Shown here piece by piece: positions 52,883 through 61,705 of a stretch of DNA of 64,000 nt. Within the stretch, counting starts at the first letter, position 1. Every line of letters starts with the position of its first letter. Source of the stretch: Fuerstiella marisgermanici. GTDB taxonomy: Bacteria > Planctomycetota > Planctomycetia > Planctomycetales > Planctomycetaceae. Made by a program: the position numbers and the translations under genes. The stretch spans positions 5,551,001 through 5,615,000 of the forward strand of contig NZ_CP017641.1 of assembly GCF_001983935.1 (NCBI RefSeq), written 5' to 3'. The notes under the pieces are model-generated. The model saw only the letters and a program-made list of their open reading frames with translations. It searched no databases and was not told the origin of the DNA.

Positions 52883-53302
52883 TCAATGCTCACTCGGCAG
52901 ATACACGGTGAAATACTGCCCGTCATATCCGACCCAGATATCGATCGCCGGTAGCGGAAAGTCCGTGAACGGAATCTGCTGAGTGATGAACGCCGGCAGA
53001 TCAGAATCCGCCCGTGCCGTGAGAAGGGCCGAATCATCGTCGCTGACATCCAGCCGCCAGAAGTGCAGATCCTGAATGCGTGGATCCGTCCGTACGGCTC
53101 GTTGAAACGCAGCAGAGCCAATGTGACTGGCAATCGCGTCGACAAGCCACCAGGCCCCCGCCGTTTGAGCCAGGTACTGCACACCGGGCGTATAGATCAC
53201 GTGTCGATTGAGGGCGTGCCGAAATCGTTCGCAGTCGCCGGTGAAGTGTGGCAGGTTCGTCTTCAGTTCATGTGCAAGTTGTTGTTGAGATTGATCAGAC
53301 AT
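52883..53302 (-). CDS. DUF6876-like plasmid-module protein
   Basis: A 139-residue protein with AAGGAG before ATG 53302. LPHFTGDCERFRHALNRHVI, YTPGVQYLAQTAGAWWLVDA, IASHIG and the end AIDIWVGYDGQYFTVYLPSE fit a small conserved domain (DUF6876, from memory) found on mobilisable plasmids. It is a compact alpha/beta protein without a signal. Function unknown. Confidence 0.75.
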   Translation of the reverse strand: MSDQSQQQLAHELKTNLPHFTGDCERFRHALNRHVIYTPGVQYLAQTAGAWWLVDAIASHIGSAAFQRAVRTDPRIQDLHFWRLDVSDDDSALLTARADSDLPAFITQQIPFTDFPLPAIDIWVGYDGQYFTVYLPSEH

Positions 53303-53753
53303 GGTTTGTCTCCTTTGTTTGAGGGTTGACTGAACGATGCCCGATCGGCGTCCGACCGACGGACGGAGTCAGGGGTCTGCCCGCCAGGGAACGCCGAAGA
53401 TGGTCAGGAGCGAAGGGGAAGGTCGTCTGCAGGCGACCCTTGACGCCGTTCGCGAGGACGCCAGGGTCAGCGAGATTCAGTCAGCCCCAACGACGGCCCC
53501 GCAAACCATGGCCCATCAGCAACATGCAGAACGGCAGACAATGCCATCCGCATCCGCTGAAGGCACGCGACCGCCGCACTGACTCACGCCGTGAATCACG
53601 CCGTCGATGCCGCGTGCGTGTCAGATTGAAACGTCGAAACTGATTGACAGGCAACCTTGCCCGCGCTACCAGAAACAGGCGAATGCTCTGCAACATTCAG
53701 ACGGTGCCCGGCGTGTTGAAAGAGCACACCCTCACGAAATGCGGGCAACCTTC
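53303..53753. other. Gene-free region between the DUF6876-like gene and the relaxase
   Basis: About 450 bp between divergent genes with no gene I can support. It includes imperfect palindromic GC-rich sequence near 53340-53370 (CGATCGGCGTCCGACCGACG) and must hold promoters for both neighbours. It is the second candidate location for an origin of transfer. Confidence 0.4.
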
Positions 53754-56405
53754 ATGCTCCGAATTATCCAAAACCGATCCGCCGCCAGTGCGAAGTCCTA
53801 CTACTCCAGAGCCGAATACTACGGCGAAGGCCAGGAGAAGCCGGGCTACTGGTTTGGCAAGACAGCCCGCATGCTGGGCCTCGAAGGCAGGATCGAAGAA
53901 TCCGACTTTCAGGCACTGTGTGACAATCTTGATCCCCGCACCGGTCAGCAACTGACCGCCCGTCACAACACCGACCGTACCGTCGGCTATGATTTCAACT
54001 GGCACGTGCCCAAAGGCGTGAGTCTCGCCTATGCCCTCGGTGACGAACGCATTGAACACGTCTTCGAACGCAGCGTGGAGGAAACGATGCGGGAGATTGA
54101 AGCCGAAGCAAAGACCCGAGTTCGCATCGGCGGCAAGCAGGAAAACCGCACGACCGGGAATCTGGCCTGGGGACAATTCGTCCATACGACGGCCCGCCCG
54201 AATGATGAAGGTCAGGTTGATCCGCACCTGCACGCCCATTGCTTCGTCTTCAATGTGTCCTGGGACCAGCAGGAACAAAAATTCAAAGCCGGTCAGTTCC
54301 GCGACCTCAAACGTGACGCGAGGTTCTTCGAAGCCCGCATGCACGTGCGACTGGCGAAATACCTGAAAGATGAACTCGGCTATTCCATCCACCGCAATGG
54401 CCGCCACTGGGATATCGCCGGGATTCCACAAGCCACCAAAAAGAAATTCTCAACGCGAACCAACGAGATCGAATCTCTCGCGGAGGAACAGGGAATCACC
54501 GACGCCGACGAGAAAGCAGAACTCGGCGCCAAGACCCGCAACTCCAAAGCCAACCATGAATCCTTCGCCAGTCTGCAGCAGGGCTGGAGAGACCGGCTGA
54601 CACCCGAAGAAGCCGAAATCTTCGAAACGCTCACCAATCCCACCGGCAGCGGCAGCGGCACCGTCAACGGTCCCCGCAATCTTCAGGAAGCGGTCAGGCA
54701 CGCCATTGACCACTGCTTCGAACGTGAATCGGTCGTTCCCGAACGCCATGTCCTGGCCGAAGCCATGCGCTTCGGCGTGGGCACCGTCAATGTGCATAAT
54801 GTCGCCGCAGAAGCGGCGCGGCAGGGACTGATCACCCGCGAACTCGATGGCCGCCGCATGGCCACCACGCCGGAAGTCCTGGCCGATGAAGCTGCTGTGC
54901 TCAAGTTCGCCCGCGACGGCCGCCACGCCGCGTCACCATTAAACGCTGACTGGCAGCCAAAGGAAAACTGGCTCAGCACAGAACAGCTCGATGCCATCAA
55001 ACAACTCACCAGCAGCGACGACCGCCTGCAAATGCTGCTCGGCGGCGCCGGCACCGGTAAGACGACGCTCATGCAGCAGGCAGTCGCCGCCATCGAGGAC
55101 GGTGGCACCAAAATCTTCACCTTCGCGCCGTCCGCTCAGGCCAGCCGCAAAGTGCTACGTGAAGAGGGCTTCGAATCAGCCACCACCGTTGCCGAACTCC
55201 TCATCAACGAAAAGCTGCAGGCCGAGACCAAAGGACAGGTCATCTGGATCGACGAAGCGTCACTGCTCGGCAGCCGTCAATTGAAGCAGGTCGTCGATCT
55301 GGCTGACCGCAATGACGCGAGAATCATTCTGTCCGGCGACTGGAAACGGCAGCACGGCAGCGTCGAACGCGGCGGCGTCCTCGGCCTCATAGATCGCTAT
55401 ACCGGCCTGTCTCCCATCCAGATCAACACCATTCGCCGCCAGCAGGGGCGTTACAAAGAAGCCATCCAGACGATGGCGGGCGGCCAGTTACTGAACGGCT
55501 TCGATCAGCTCGACAAGGATCTCGGCTGGGTGCATGAAATCGACGATGCCAGCCGCGATAACCAGATTGCCACGGACTATGCCAATGCGGTGGAGAAAAA
55601 CCAGTCCGCCATGGTGCTGTCACCGACGCATCGCGAGGCAGATCACCTGACACAGGCCATTCGCCAGGAACTGAAACAACGCGGCAGGATCAAAGGCGAC
55701 GAGCACGACGTCTATACCTTGAGGCCGTTGCATCTAACAGTGGGCGAACGCGGTGACCAGGCCTTCCTGCAGGACGGCGACGTCATCATCTTTCACCAAA
55801 ACGCCAAAGGACACCGCAAGGGCGAACGCATCACGATCCACGGCACGGTTTCAGGCGATGTCACTGCTCAGGCCGATCGCTACTCAGTCTACCGCCCCGG
55901 CAAGCTCCGCCTCGCAGCAGGAGATCACATCCGCCTGACGTCGGGCGGCAAAACAAAGGACGGTCAACACCGCCTCAACAACGGAGCCATCTTCGAGGTG
56001 GCCGAAGTCACCGATTCCGGAGACCTCAAACTTAGCAACGGCTGGACCATCGATCGACAGTTCGGCCATCTGGCCCACGGCTTCGTCAGCACCAGCCACG
56101 CCAGTCAGGGCCGTACGGTCGATCACGTCTTCATTTCAGAATCCACCGAATCGCTCCCCGCCGCCAGCCGCGAACAAATGTATGTCAGCGCCTCCCGCGG
56201 GCGAAAGTCCTGCCACATCTACACCAATTCCAAAACGGAACTGCGAGCGGCCATTCAGGAAACCTCCGTCGGCCAAACCGCCACCGAGATCTTCTGGCCC
56301 GCAGACGAGTTGCAACAGCAACGCCGTCACCAGCAGCAACAGAAACATGTCATAGGCGATCTGAAAGAACGCGAACGCGCGAAGGAACTGGTCCATGAGC
56401 GATAG
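53754..56405 (+). CDS. MobF-family relaxase-helicase (TrwC/TraI type)
   Basis: An 883-residue bifunctional mobilisation protein. The start MLRIIQNRSAASAKSYYSRA carries the catalytic tyrosines (Y16, Y17; also Y22, Y23) in the usual position. GQFVHTTARPNDEGQVDPHL, then HAHCFVFN gives the three-His metal site (about residues 158-163). From ~residue 405 is a RecD/TraA-type SF1 helicase: Walker A GGAGTGKTTL (~430), VIWIDEASLLGSRQL (Walker B), ILSGDWKRQHGSVERGG, and ASQGRTVDHVFISES with YVSASRGR near the end. It nicks oriT and unwinds the transferred strand. The start was chosen by family match; no coupling protein or type IV secretion genes are in the window, so the element needs a helper. Confidence 0.93.
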   Translation: MLRIIQNRSAASAKSYYSRAEYYGEGQEKPGYWFGKTARMLGLEGRIEESDFQALCDNLDPRTGQQLTARHNTDRTVGYDFNWHVPKGVSLAYALGDERIEHVFERSVEETMREIEAEAKTRVRIGGKQENRTTGNLAWGQFVHTTARPNDEGQVDPHLHAHCFVFNVSWDQQEQKFKAGQFRDLKRDARFFEARMHVRLAKYLKDELGYSIHRNGRHWDIAGIPQATKKKFSTRTNEIESLAEEQGITDADEKAELGAKTRNSKANHESFASLQQGWRDRLTPEEAEIFETLTNPTGSGSGTVNGPRNLQEAVRHAIDHCFERESVVPERHVLAEAMRFGVGTVNVHNVAAEAARQGLITRELDGRRMATTPEVLADEAAVLKFARDGRHAASPLNADWQPKENWLSTEQLDAIKQLTSSDDRLQMLLGGAGTGKTTLMQQAVAAIEDGGTKIFTFAPSAQASRKVLREEGFESATTVAELLINEKLQAETKGQVIWIDEASLLGSRQLKQVVDLADRNDARIILSGDWKRQHGSVERGGVLGLIDRYTGLSPIQINTIRRQQGRYKEAIQTMAGGQLLNGFDQLDKDLGWVHEIDDASRDNQIATDYANAVEKNQSAMVLSPTHREADHLTQAIRQELKQRGRIKGDEHDVYTLRPLHLTVGERGDQAFLQDGDVIIFHQNAKGHRKGERITIHGTVSGDVTAQADRYSVYRPGKLRLAAGDHIRLTSGGKTKDGQHRLNNGAIFEVAEVTDSGDLKLSNGWTIDRQFGHLAHGFVSTSHASQGRTVDHVFISESTESLPAASREQMYVSASRGRKSCHIYTNSKTELRAAIQETSVGQTATEIFWPADELQQQRRHQQQQKHVIGDLKERERAKELVHER

Positions 56406-56826
56406 ACCTGACACCATTGCAGACCTGCTGAAACCCCGACCTGAACTCACGCAGTTTAGTCACACAAGCAGCAAGCCCGCCGAATCTCCGCCACCTGCCG
56501 ACGACGACTACGTCGCCTTCGGGCACGGCCGAGTCGGTCTCCGCCCGCGCATGATGCTCACCTTCCGCAAATGCAGCGGCGAAGTCGAAGTGCTTCCGTA
56601 CTCAATGCTGATGCGTATCTGCAGCGACGACACCGACAAAGGCTTCACCCTCCACTTCGGCTCTCAAACCGTCATCGTCGAAGGCCAAGGCCTCACCCAG
56701 CTGTTCCGCTACCTCTGCGAACACCGAGCCGTGGAGATCGTCGAGAGCGACAGAACTGCCGCTTTGGATGGCGAAGCGAAGTCGGTCGTGACCGCAATCA
56801 GGACCGAAAGCAATTGCCGCAAATAA
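56395..56826 (+). CDS. Small protein coupled to the relaxase gene
   Basis: A 143-residue protein whose ATG lies 11 bases inside the relaxase gene. The N-terminal ~45 residues are charged (DTIADLLKPRPELTQFSHTS). The C-terminal part (LPYSMLMRICSDDTDKGFTL..., LTQLFRYLCEHRAVEIVES) is the same small domain as in the protein at 48517. Its tight coupling to the relaxase suggests an accessory role in transfer or its control. No known family name. Confidence 0.72.
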   Translation: MSDRPDTIADLLKPRPELTQFSHTSSKPAESPPPADDDYVAFGHGRVGLRPRMMLTFRKCSGEVEVLPYSMLMRICSDDTDKGFTLHFGSQTVIVEGQGLTQLFRYLCEHRAVEIVESDRTAALDGEAKSVVTAIRTESNCRK

Positions 56827-56926
56827 AGCTGCAACATTTCGACCCGCCACAGCGTGTCGTGGATGAGGAGCAGCAACTGTGCTGTCACCCTTCACTCTTA
56901 CCAACCAAAAAGGAAGGAAGCGATCA

Positions 56927-57142
56927 ATGGGCAACGCCATGAAACACATCACCTGCAGCCTGATCGGGACCTTGCTGGCCGTCGGCATCGCCGGCATGGT
57001 CGCCGCGGACTGGGTCGACTACAAGATCAACGAGGTCTCAGTAATGATCGACCAAAAAATCGCCGATGTCGCCAACGCCCCGGCCCGAGCTGCCGCAAAT
57101 ACATGGGAGGCCGTGAAAGAGGCTGCCTCCGACATCTGGTAA
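56927..57142 (+). CDS. Small single-pass membrane protein
   Basis: A 71-residue protein from ATG 56927 with GGAAGG upstream. One hydrophobic segment (ITCSLIGTLLAVGIAGMVAA) is followed by a polar helix (DYKINEVSVMIDQKIADVAN) and an amphipathic end (ANTWEAVKEAASDIW). No known family. It is the last gene of the relaxase-side operon. Confidence 0.6.
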   Translation: MGNAMKHITCSLIGTLLAVGIAGMVAADWVDYKINEVSVMIDQKIADVANAPARAAANTWEAVKEAASDIW

Positions 57143-57476
57143 GAGATCAAGAAGCCAATTCTTTGGGCGTCGGTCGTGACCACAGTACGCAGCAGCACAA
57201 CCATAGCATCGCCGCACTCACGTAAACTTCGCAGATTCACTTCGGCGAACAGCTCCACGCCGTGCAACCGCAGATCGAGACGGAGCCGTTAGAACGCAGT
57301 CAAGTTAGAGTTGTGAGAACGATCCGTGAAAACCAAGTGGGATCCGTCGTTTTTTAGTTCTTGCCTTCACGTTTGACATGGTTATAAAATGGTTATAAAC
57401 TCTTCACCGATGGATCGTCCCAGCTTGCCAAAAACGGCAATTACCCGCTCTCCGGTCAATTGGCGAGGACAGTTTG
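57143..57476. other. Gap after the plasmid module with a possible promoter
   Basis: About 330 bp without a gene. TTGACA (57373-57378) is followed by a perfect tandem pair of ATGGTTATAAA (57378-57388 and 57389-57399). The second TATAAA (57394-57399) lies 15 bp from TTGACA, a plausible promoter for the gene at 57477. The tandem copy could also be a target duplication scar or a regulator site. It is a candidate for the right junction of the plasmid module. Confidence 0.4.
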
Positions 57477-57854
57477 ATGACCGCAGCCCTTCCCCCTATT
57501 TACCCAGAAATTGTCGCTTGGCAAAAGGCTCGACTGCCAGACTGGTATCGAGCTACTGTGGTTGGCGACAACCAATCCAGAGACCTGATTGAGGAAGAGC
57601 TCGTTGGGCTTGCCACTCGGGTGGATGAACGAGTCAGGACGCTAACAGCGTCAATGACTCGAAGCAAAGGCCTATTCCCAGACGACTGGGATGACGACAT
57701 CGAACCGGCACTTCAGGATATCAATAAGTGCCTTTGCAACATGCAATCGTTGCGTCCTCAAAATCAGAAGTGCCCGGTTCGAAGCCTGAGTGCATCTGCA
57801 ATATCTCGCCTGCGTTCGAGTGGCGGCCTGCGACACTCTGCCTGGGCACGATGA
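57477..57854 (+). CDS. Unknown small protein
   Basis: A 125-residue protein starting MTAALPPIYPEIVAWQKARL, with a weak GAGG upstream. The first ~85 residues look helical and regular (LIEEELVGLATRVDERVRTL). The tail (CPVRSLSASAISRLRSSGGL) looks less like protein, so the real gene may have lost its end. It precedes the HTH protein gene by 121 bp. No family recognised. Confidence 0.45.
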   Translation: MTAALPPIYPEIVAWQKARLPDWYRATVVGDNQSRDLIEEELVGLATRVDERVRTLTASMTRSKGLFPDDWDDDIEPALQDINKCLCNMQSLRPQNQKCPVRSLSASAISRLRSSGGLRHSAWAR

Positions 57855-57975
57855 CCACTATTCACTACTTTCAAATTCTCCACGTCGCCTCCTGTCATCT
57901 GCTGCAATCGCGGTTGGCCCAATCGTCGTGGTTCTTCGTGTCTATTACCTTCCAAAACCCGTTGGAGTCGTTTAG

Positions 57976-59616
57976 ATGTTCGGTAGAAATTCTGCACAGC
58001 TGGATAAATACGAAGTCAGTCAGCTCGTGGTTCAGTACGCCCGCTCGCGAATTGTCGAACGTACGCAGAAACATCGTGTCACTCAGGCTGAGATAGCGCA
58101 CGAGCTCAATGTCAGCCAGGCGATGATCAACGGAGTCGTGCATGGGAAAAAGTTTTTTTCGGAGGAGCGATTGAGCGACTACGCACAGTCATTGCACATG
58201 GAGTATTGGGAGCTTCTTGCTGAAATTCTGAATGCGTCTGGCAACAGTGAATCCACAGTTGGTTTGGATGAGGTTCGGAGTGAGGATTCACCCAGTGCAA
58301 CACTGCTTTATGACTACGAACGCTACTGCGATATGATCGATCGTCAGAGGAGACTGTCATTTGAAGTGGCCGAGAAGTCATTTGATGGCGCGCAGGCATT
58401 CTCCGAGGTCCTTCGATTTGTGGCAGATTACGTCACAAAAGCCGGTATTGGGGGAGTGAAAATCAGTTTGATCAGTGTTGGGGAGAACAGAGCATTCGCA
58501 GTCCGTCGCGCTATTGCCGCGCCAGACACCGCTGACTGTCAGCTGTTTCCCAATCTGCCGTCGTGGATTGCGGAAAGCGTACGTCAGAATAGTGAACCGG
58601 AAACAGAGTCACGGATTCTGGTGTTGACAATCCCAGCTCAGGTACGGGAGTATCGGGAATCGCAGTGGCTATACGGAGAAGACGCCAGCAAAGTCGTTGT
58701 CCAGCAGGTGTTTCAGGAAGACTCGTTTGATGGCCGTCAAGGCACGTCACACGCACTCTTGTTCTCATTCAACGAAGGTGAACTTTCTGAATTTCAGCAC
58801 GATCGTTTGTACCAGATTCTCTTTCTGGCATCGCGTCTAGGAGAAAAAATTGCTTCTTATGGACTTCGCGACCGTCTGAGATGCGCTCACAGAGTTATTG
58901 CTGCTCAGGCAGTGAAGGAGAAAATCCTTGCGCCTGGCTGGACTGATGAGCTAACAAAAGAACCACGAGAGCATTTCGCTCACCGGTTCCTCGAGGAAAT
59001 CTGTGAAACGGACTCTCTCGGGGCCGATATCGCAACGGCCGATATGTGGCTGTATCAGGTGCCGGAAAACCGATTTGTCAGTCCCAACGAATATTTTCGT
59101 TGTGTTAGCGAACGTCATCGTGATTGCGACATCAGAGATTCTCAGGGGCAGTTGCGCCAGCTGTACAGCCTGTATGAAGAATCGCACCACAATGGGAATC
59201 TGGTGCCTCGTGCCAATGGCCGGACGAGCTATATGGTTGCGAATGAGATTGCCACGTTCACCAATAGTGCCGACAACGATGGGACAGTCGTGCGATGGTC
59301 CAGTGCTCCGGACTTGGAATTAGGAGCATTCATTGGAATTCCGTTCAGTTTTTTCCCGACTGGTGGAGAAGGTGTTGGCCACATAAGCGTCATTTATCTG
59401 CGTTGTATCGGCGATCTCGAAGACGAGGTGGCTGCTACAGTCGTTAAACGCGTGACACGACTTATGCGACAATCGGCTGAGTATAAGACGCGATTTGTTC
59501 CACTGTTTTCCCTCAATCGACAATTTACCGTGGCACCTCGACGAAACGACAATTGGGGAAAATGGTACGACGTGTTTCAGTTGCCACGGAAAAAAAACGT
59601 TGCTCGCGCAATATAG
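57976..59616 (+). CDS. HTH protein with two possible GAF-like sensor regions
   Basis: A 546-residue soluble protein. Residues ~10-75 form a helix-turn-helix of XRE type (RVTQAEIAHELNVSQAMING, VVHGKKFFSEERLSDYAQSL). Residues ~105-300 and ~340-520 each have an alternating pattern reminiscent of GAF domains: GAFIGIPFSFFPTGGEGVGH, ISVIYLRCIG in the second and ILVLTIPAQVREY... HALLFSFNEGE in the first. There is no kinase, ATPase or nuclease motif. It could be a ligand-responsive transcription factor. Its place beside a KAP NTPase locus may mean it controls that locus. The GAF call is tentative. Confidence 0.6.
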   Translation: MFGRNSAQLDKYEVSQLVVQYARSRIVERTQKHRVTQAEIAHELNVSQAMINGVVHGKKFFSEERLSDYAQSLHMEYWELLAEILNASGNSESTVGLDEVRSEDSPSATLLYDYERYCDMIDRQRRLSFEVAEKSFDGAQAFSEVLRFVADYVTKAGIGGVKISLISVGENRAFAVRRAIAAPDTADCQLFPNLPSWIAESVRQNSEPETESRILVLTIPAQVREYRESQWLYGEDASKVVVQQVFQEDSFDGRQGTSHALLFSFNEGELSEFQHDRLYQILFLASRLGEKIASYGLRDRLRCAHRVIAAQAVKEKILAPGWTDELTKEPREHFAHRFLEEICETDSLGADIATADMWLYQVPENRFVSPNEYFRCVSERHRDCDIRDSQGQLRQLYSLYEESHHNGNLVPRANGRTSYMVANEIATFTNSADNDGTVVRWSSAPDLELGAFIGIPFSFFPTGGEGVGHISVIYLRCIGDLEDEVAATVVKRVTRLMRQSAEYKTRFVPLFSLNRQFTVAPRRNDNWGKWYDVFQLPRKKNVARAI

Positions 59617-59672
59617 GCTGATTTACGGAGCTGGCATGCTCCCAAAATCCCGATACGTGTGTCTGGATTCTA

Positions 59673-59849
59673 ATGACCGGGCACGTTCACCTCTCGATGT
59701 CGCAAGCCGAACGTATCGTGAATTTGCTACAGAAAGGTAAGGCAAAGCTATCCACCAGCAATTCGGTGGCCGAGGTCATGTGGGAGCCTGGAGTCGTCGA
59801 CTTGGTTGATGTTATCAAGGCAGGATACCGTCTATTATTTCGTGCCTGA
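59673..59849 (+). CDS. Small protein after the HTH gene
   Basis: A 58-residue protein from ATG 59673 (MTGHVHLSMSQAERIVNLLQ, KGKAKLSTSNSVAEVMWEPG, ending VVDLVDVIKAGYRLLFRA). It is mostly helical. It starts 56 bp after the HTH gene in the same direction, with no clear ribosome binding site. It may be a fragment of a longer protein. Confidence 0.4.
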   Translation: MTGHVHLSMSQAERIVNLLQKGKAKLSTSNSVAEVMWEPGVVDLVDVIKAGYRLLFRA

Positions 59850-59995
59850 GGATGGCTAGTGGTGAAGCCGATGTGACATCTGAAGTGTGGCAACAGAAAC
59901 GTGGTTTTGAACTAAATAAAATCGGACACGCACAGGCCTCTAGGTCAAGAAATGCAAGGTCTTTATTTTCCTGTCGGACAGCGGCGGTAAGGGGA

Positions 59996-61286
59996 CAGGG
60001 CCAGCGCATACTAAGTTGTTTTGCCGGTAAGGATTTGCATCAAATAGTCAATGTTCCATCCGGCCATTCTTCTTTTCATGACGTTGCTTTGTTTGCCAGG
60101 ATGTTTCTTGATGAGGCTGAGTGTGAGTCGTCTGAGCCATGACAAATTGTTCGCGAAGATTCGGTTTCGGACTCGACTTTCATCCTCGCGGTAGGTCATG
60201 TCGAGACTCCAGTGCAGCGTGTTTTCTATGGCCCAGTGACCACGAACCGTTGTTGCGAACAGCTCGCCTTTGCGACGCAGACTGCTGATGTAGTAGCGAA
60301 CGTCAGAATGATGAATGCCGTCCTGCTCGTACATTCGGATCGCCGTTCCGATGGTCTTGAGTCCGGCCCATTTGTGGCCCACGTCAAAATCGACAGGCAC
60401 GGTCGCCTGATAGTAGATTCTCTGTTCCTGCCGACCGTGTCCCTTCTCTGTTTCTTCATAGCGACTGACGGGATAGCGAGCGAAGTCATCCTCCAGGTGA
60501 TCGAGAAAAAACTTCTGCACGACCTCATAGAGTTTCGGTTGGTTGCCTTTCAGGGCTAACACATAGTCTGCATTGCCAGACACGATCTGCTGCGCAATGT
60601 TTTTTTGACAACCCGCTGCGTCAATCGTAATGATCGCCTCATCGATATTGATTTCGTTCAGTAATTTCGGGATCGCGGTGATCTCGTTCGACTTCTCTTC
60701 CGTCGCCACCTGTCCCAGAGAAATCCCCTGATCAGAAGCCCACGCACTCACGATGAACAACGCACCCAGCCCATTCTTTTTGTCATGTGATCGACGGAGT
60801 GCTTTGCCATCAATCGCAATCTGTTTTCTGTAGCCTTCTTTCTGTTCGTCGGAAAGTCCTTCCAGCGATTCAATCCATTGCACGAAGCACGCTTGAAAGT
60901 CGTTCGGCTTCAGGAGAGAAAGGACGCGCCGGTACGTATCTTTTTTCGGAATGCCATGCGGAAGTGCCAGGTGTTTCTGCAGGCCATCGGCATTCAGTCG
61001 CGCCCATTCCGCAATCGCACTGGGGCCGTCGGCGTTGGCCAGCACTCCGCAAATGGCGATCACAATCACATCACCAAGCAGATGCAGACGATTGATGTTG
61101 GAACGCGGGTCTTTCAATTGATCAAAGTAATGAACAATGTTTCCTGTCAGCTCCTGGGTGACCGCCAGTTCAACTGTCGACATCTCTTGTCCTCTCCTCG
61201 TGAAGTCCGATGTTACGACACGAAAAGACTAACCAATACTCACTTGTCGCGCCAGCCTAAATTGCCCAAAGTGCGCGCTGGCCCTG
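59996..61286 (-). mobile_element. Complete ISAs1-family insertion sequence
   Basis: A 1291-bp element whose left end CAGGGCCAGCGCATAC (59996-60011) and right end GTGCGCGCTGGCCCTG (61271-61286) are inverted repeats matching at 14 of 16 positions. Identical 10-bp direct repeats GGTAAGGGGA flank it (59986-59995 and 61287-61296), the target duplication expected for this family. Perfect duplication and an intact gene indicate a recent insertion. Confidence 0.92.
60011..61183 (-). CDS. ISAs1-family transposase
   Basis: A 390-residue DDE transposase. IVHYFDQLKDPR and HLLGDVIVIAICGVLANADG at the N-terminus are the DDE_Tnp_1-associated domain. IAIDGKALRRSHDKKN supplies the first Asp, IITIDAAGCQKNIAQQIV the second, and VRGHWAIENTLHWSLDMTYR the Glu. 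Length is normal and the frame is intact. Its stop codon lies within the left terminal repeat, and the start is 103 bp from the right end. Confidence 0.95.
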   Translation of the reverse strand: MSTVELAVTQELTGNIVHYFDQLKDPRSNINRLHLLGDVIVIAICGVLANADGPSAIAEWARLNADGLQKHLALPHGIPKKDTYRRVLSLLKPNDFQACFVQWIESLEGLSDEQKEGYRKQIAIDGKALRRSHDKKNGLGALFIVSAWASDQGISLGQVATEEKSNEITAIPKLLNEINIDEAIITIDAAGCQKNIAQQIVSGNADYVLALKGNQPKLYEVVQKFFLDHLEDDFARYPVSRYEETEKGHGRQEQRIYYQATVPVDFDVGHKWAGLKTIGTAIRMYEQDGIHHSDVRYYISSLRRKGELFATTVRGHWAIENTLHWSLDMTYREDESRVRNRIFANNLSWLRRLTLSLIKKHPGKQSNVMKRRMAGWNIDYLMQILTGKTT

Positions 61287-61705
61287 GGTAAGGGGATTAG
61301 TGACTTCAGCGGTGAAAAGCACCAACCGACTCCATGCACCCCATGGCTCCTCTCTGCGGAGAGGAGCACACCGGCAAACTGCCCCCACTCATCGGCATGT
61401 TGGCCGCTAGGCTTTCTGGCTCTATAAATTCTGCAAACACACCGACGGTGGCAAAACTGCGAAGTCGACTTCACCCAATGCCGAAGGAATCCTCGACGAA
61501 GAAGCTGAAGAACTCTCTCTCGGCTTAGGTCACTTTTCAACAGCCATTTGGATGATCTGACGCCACGTCGACCTGATCGTAGACTTTGCCGCACTCTTAA
61601 CTGGGTAGAGATTGCGCTCGCCCTTTATTTTCAGTGGCACTGCGAGCGGGAGATGATAGAATACGGGATCTGCGGGGCTGTGTTAATGCAAAGTTCGAGA
61701 AGAGA
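61287..61705. other. Gene remnant before the KAP NTPase
   Basis: No intact gene. In one plus-strand frame, after a TAG near 61410, codons read AFWLYKFCKHTDGGKTAKST, then PNAEGILDEEAEELSLG, which look like the end of a real protein, stopping near 61558. The beginning is absent. This may be the end of a gene broken by the ISAs1 insertion, whose other part would lie left of 59986. Confidence 0.35.

Noticed and set aside
53697-54431. Minus-strand frame opposite the relaxase N-terminus
   Set aside because: The relaxase has catalytic Tyr and His motifs in this stretch; the antisense frame is incidental.
37224-57476. Type IV secretion or coupling-protein genes
   Set aside because: No VirB4-, VirB11- or VirD4-like ATPase was found; the only P-loop proteins in the module are ParA and the relaxase-helicase.
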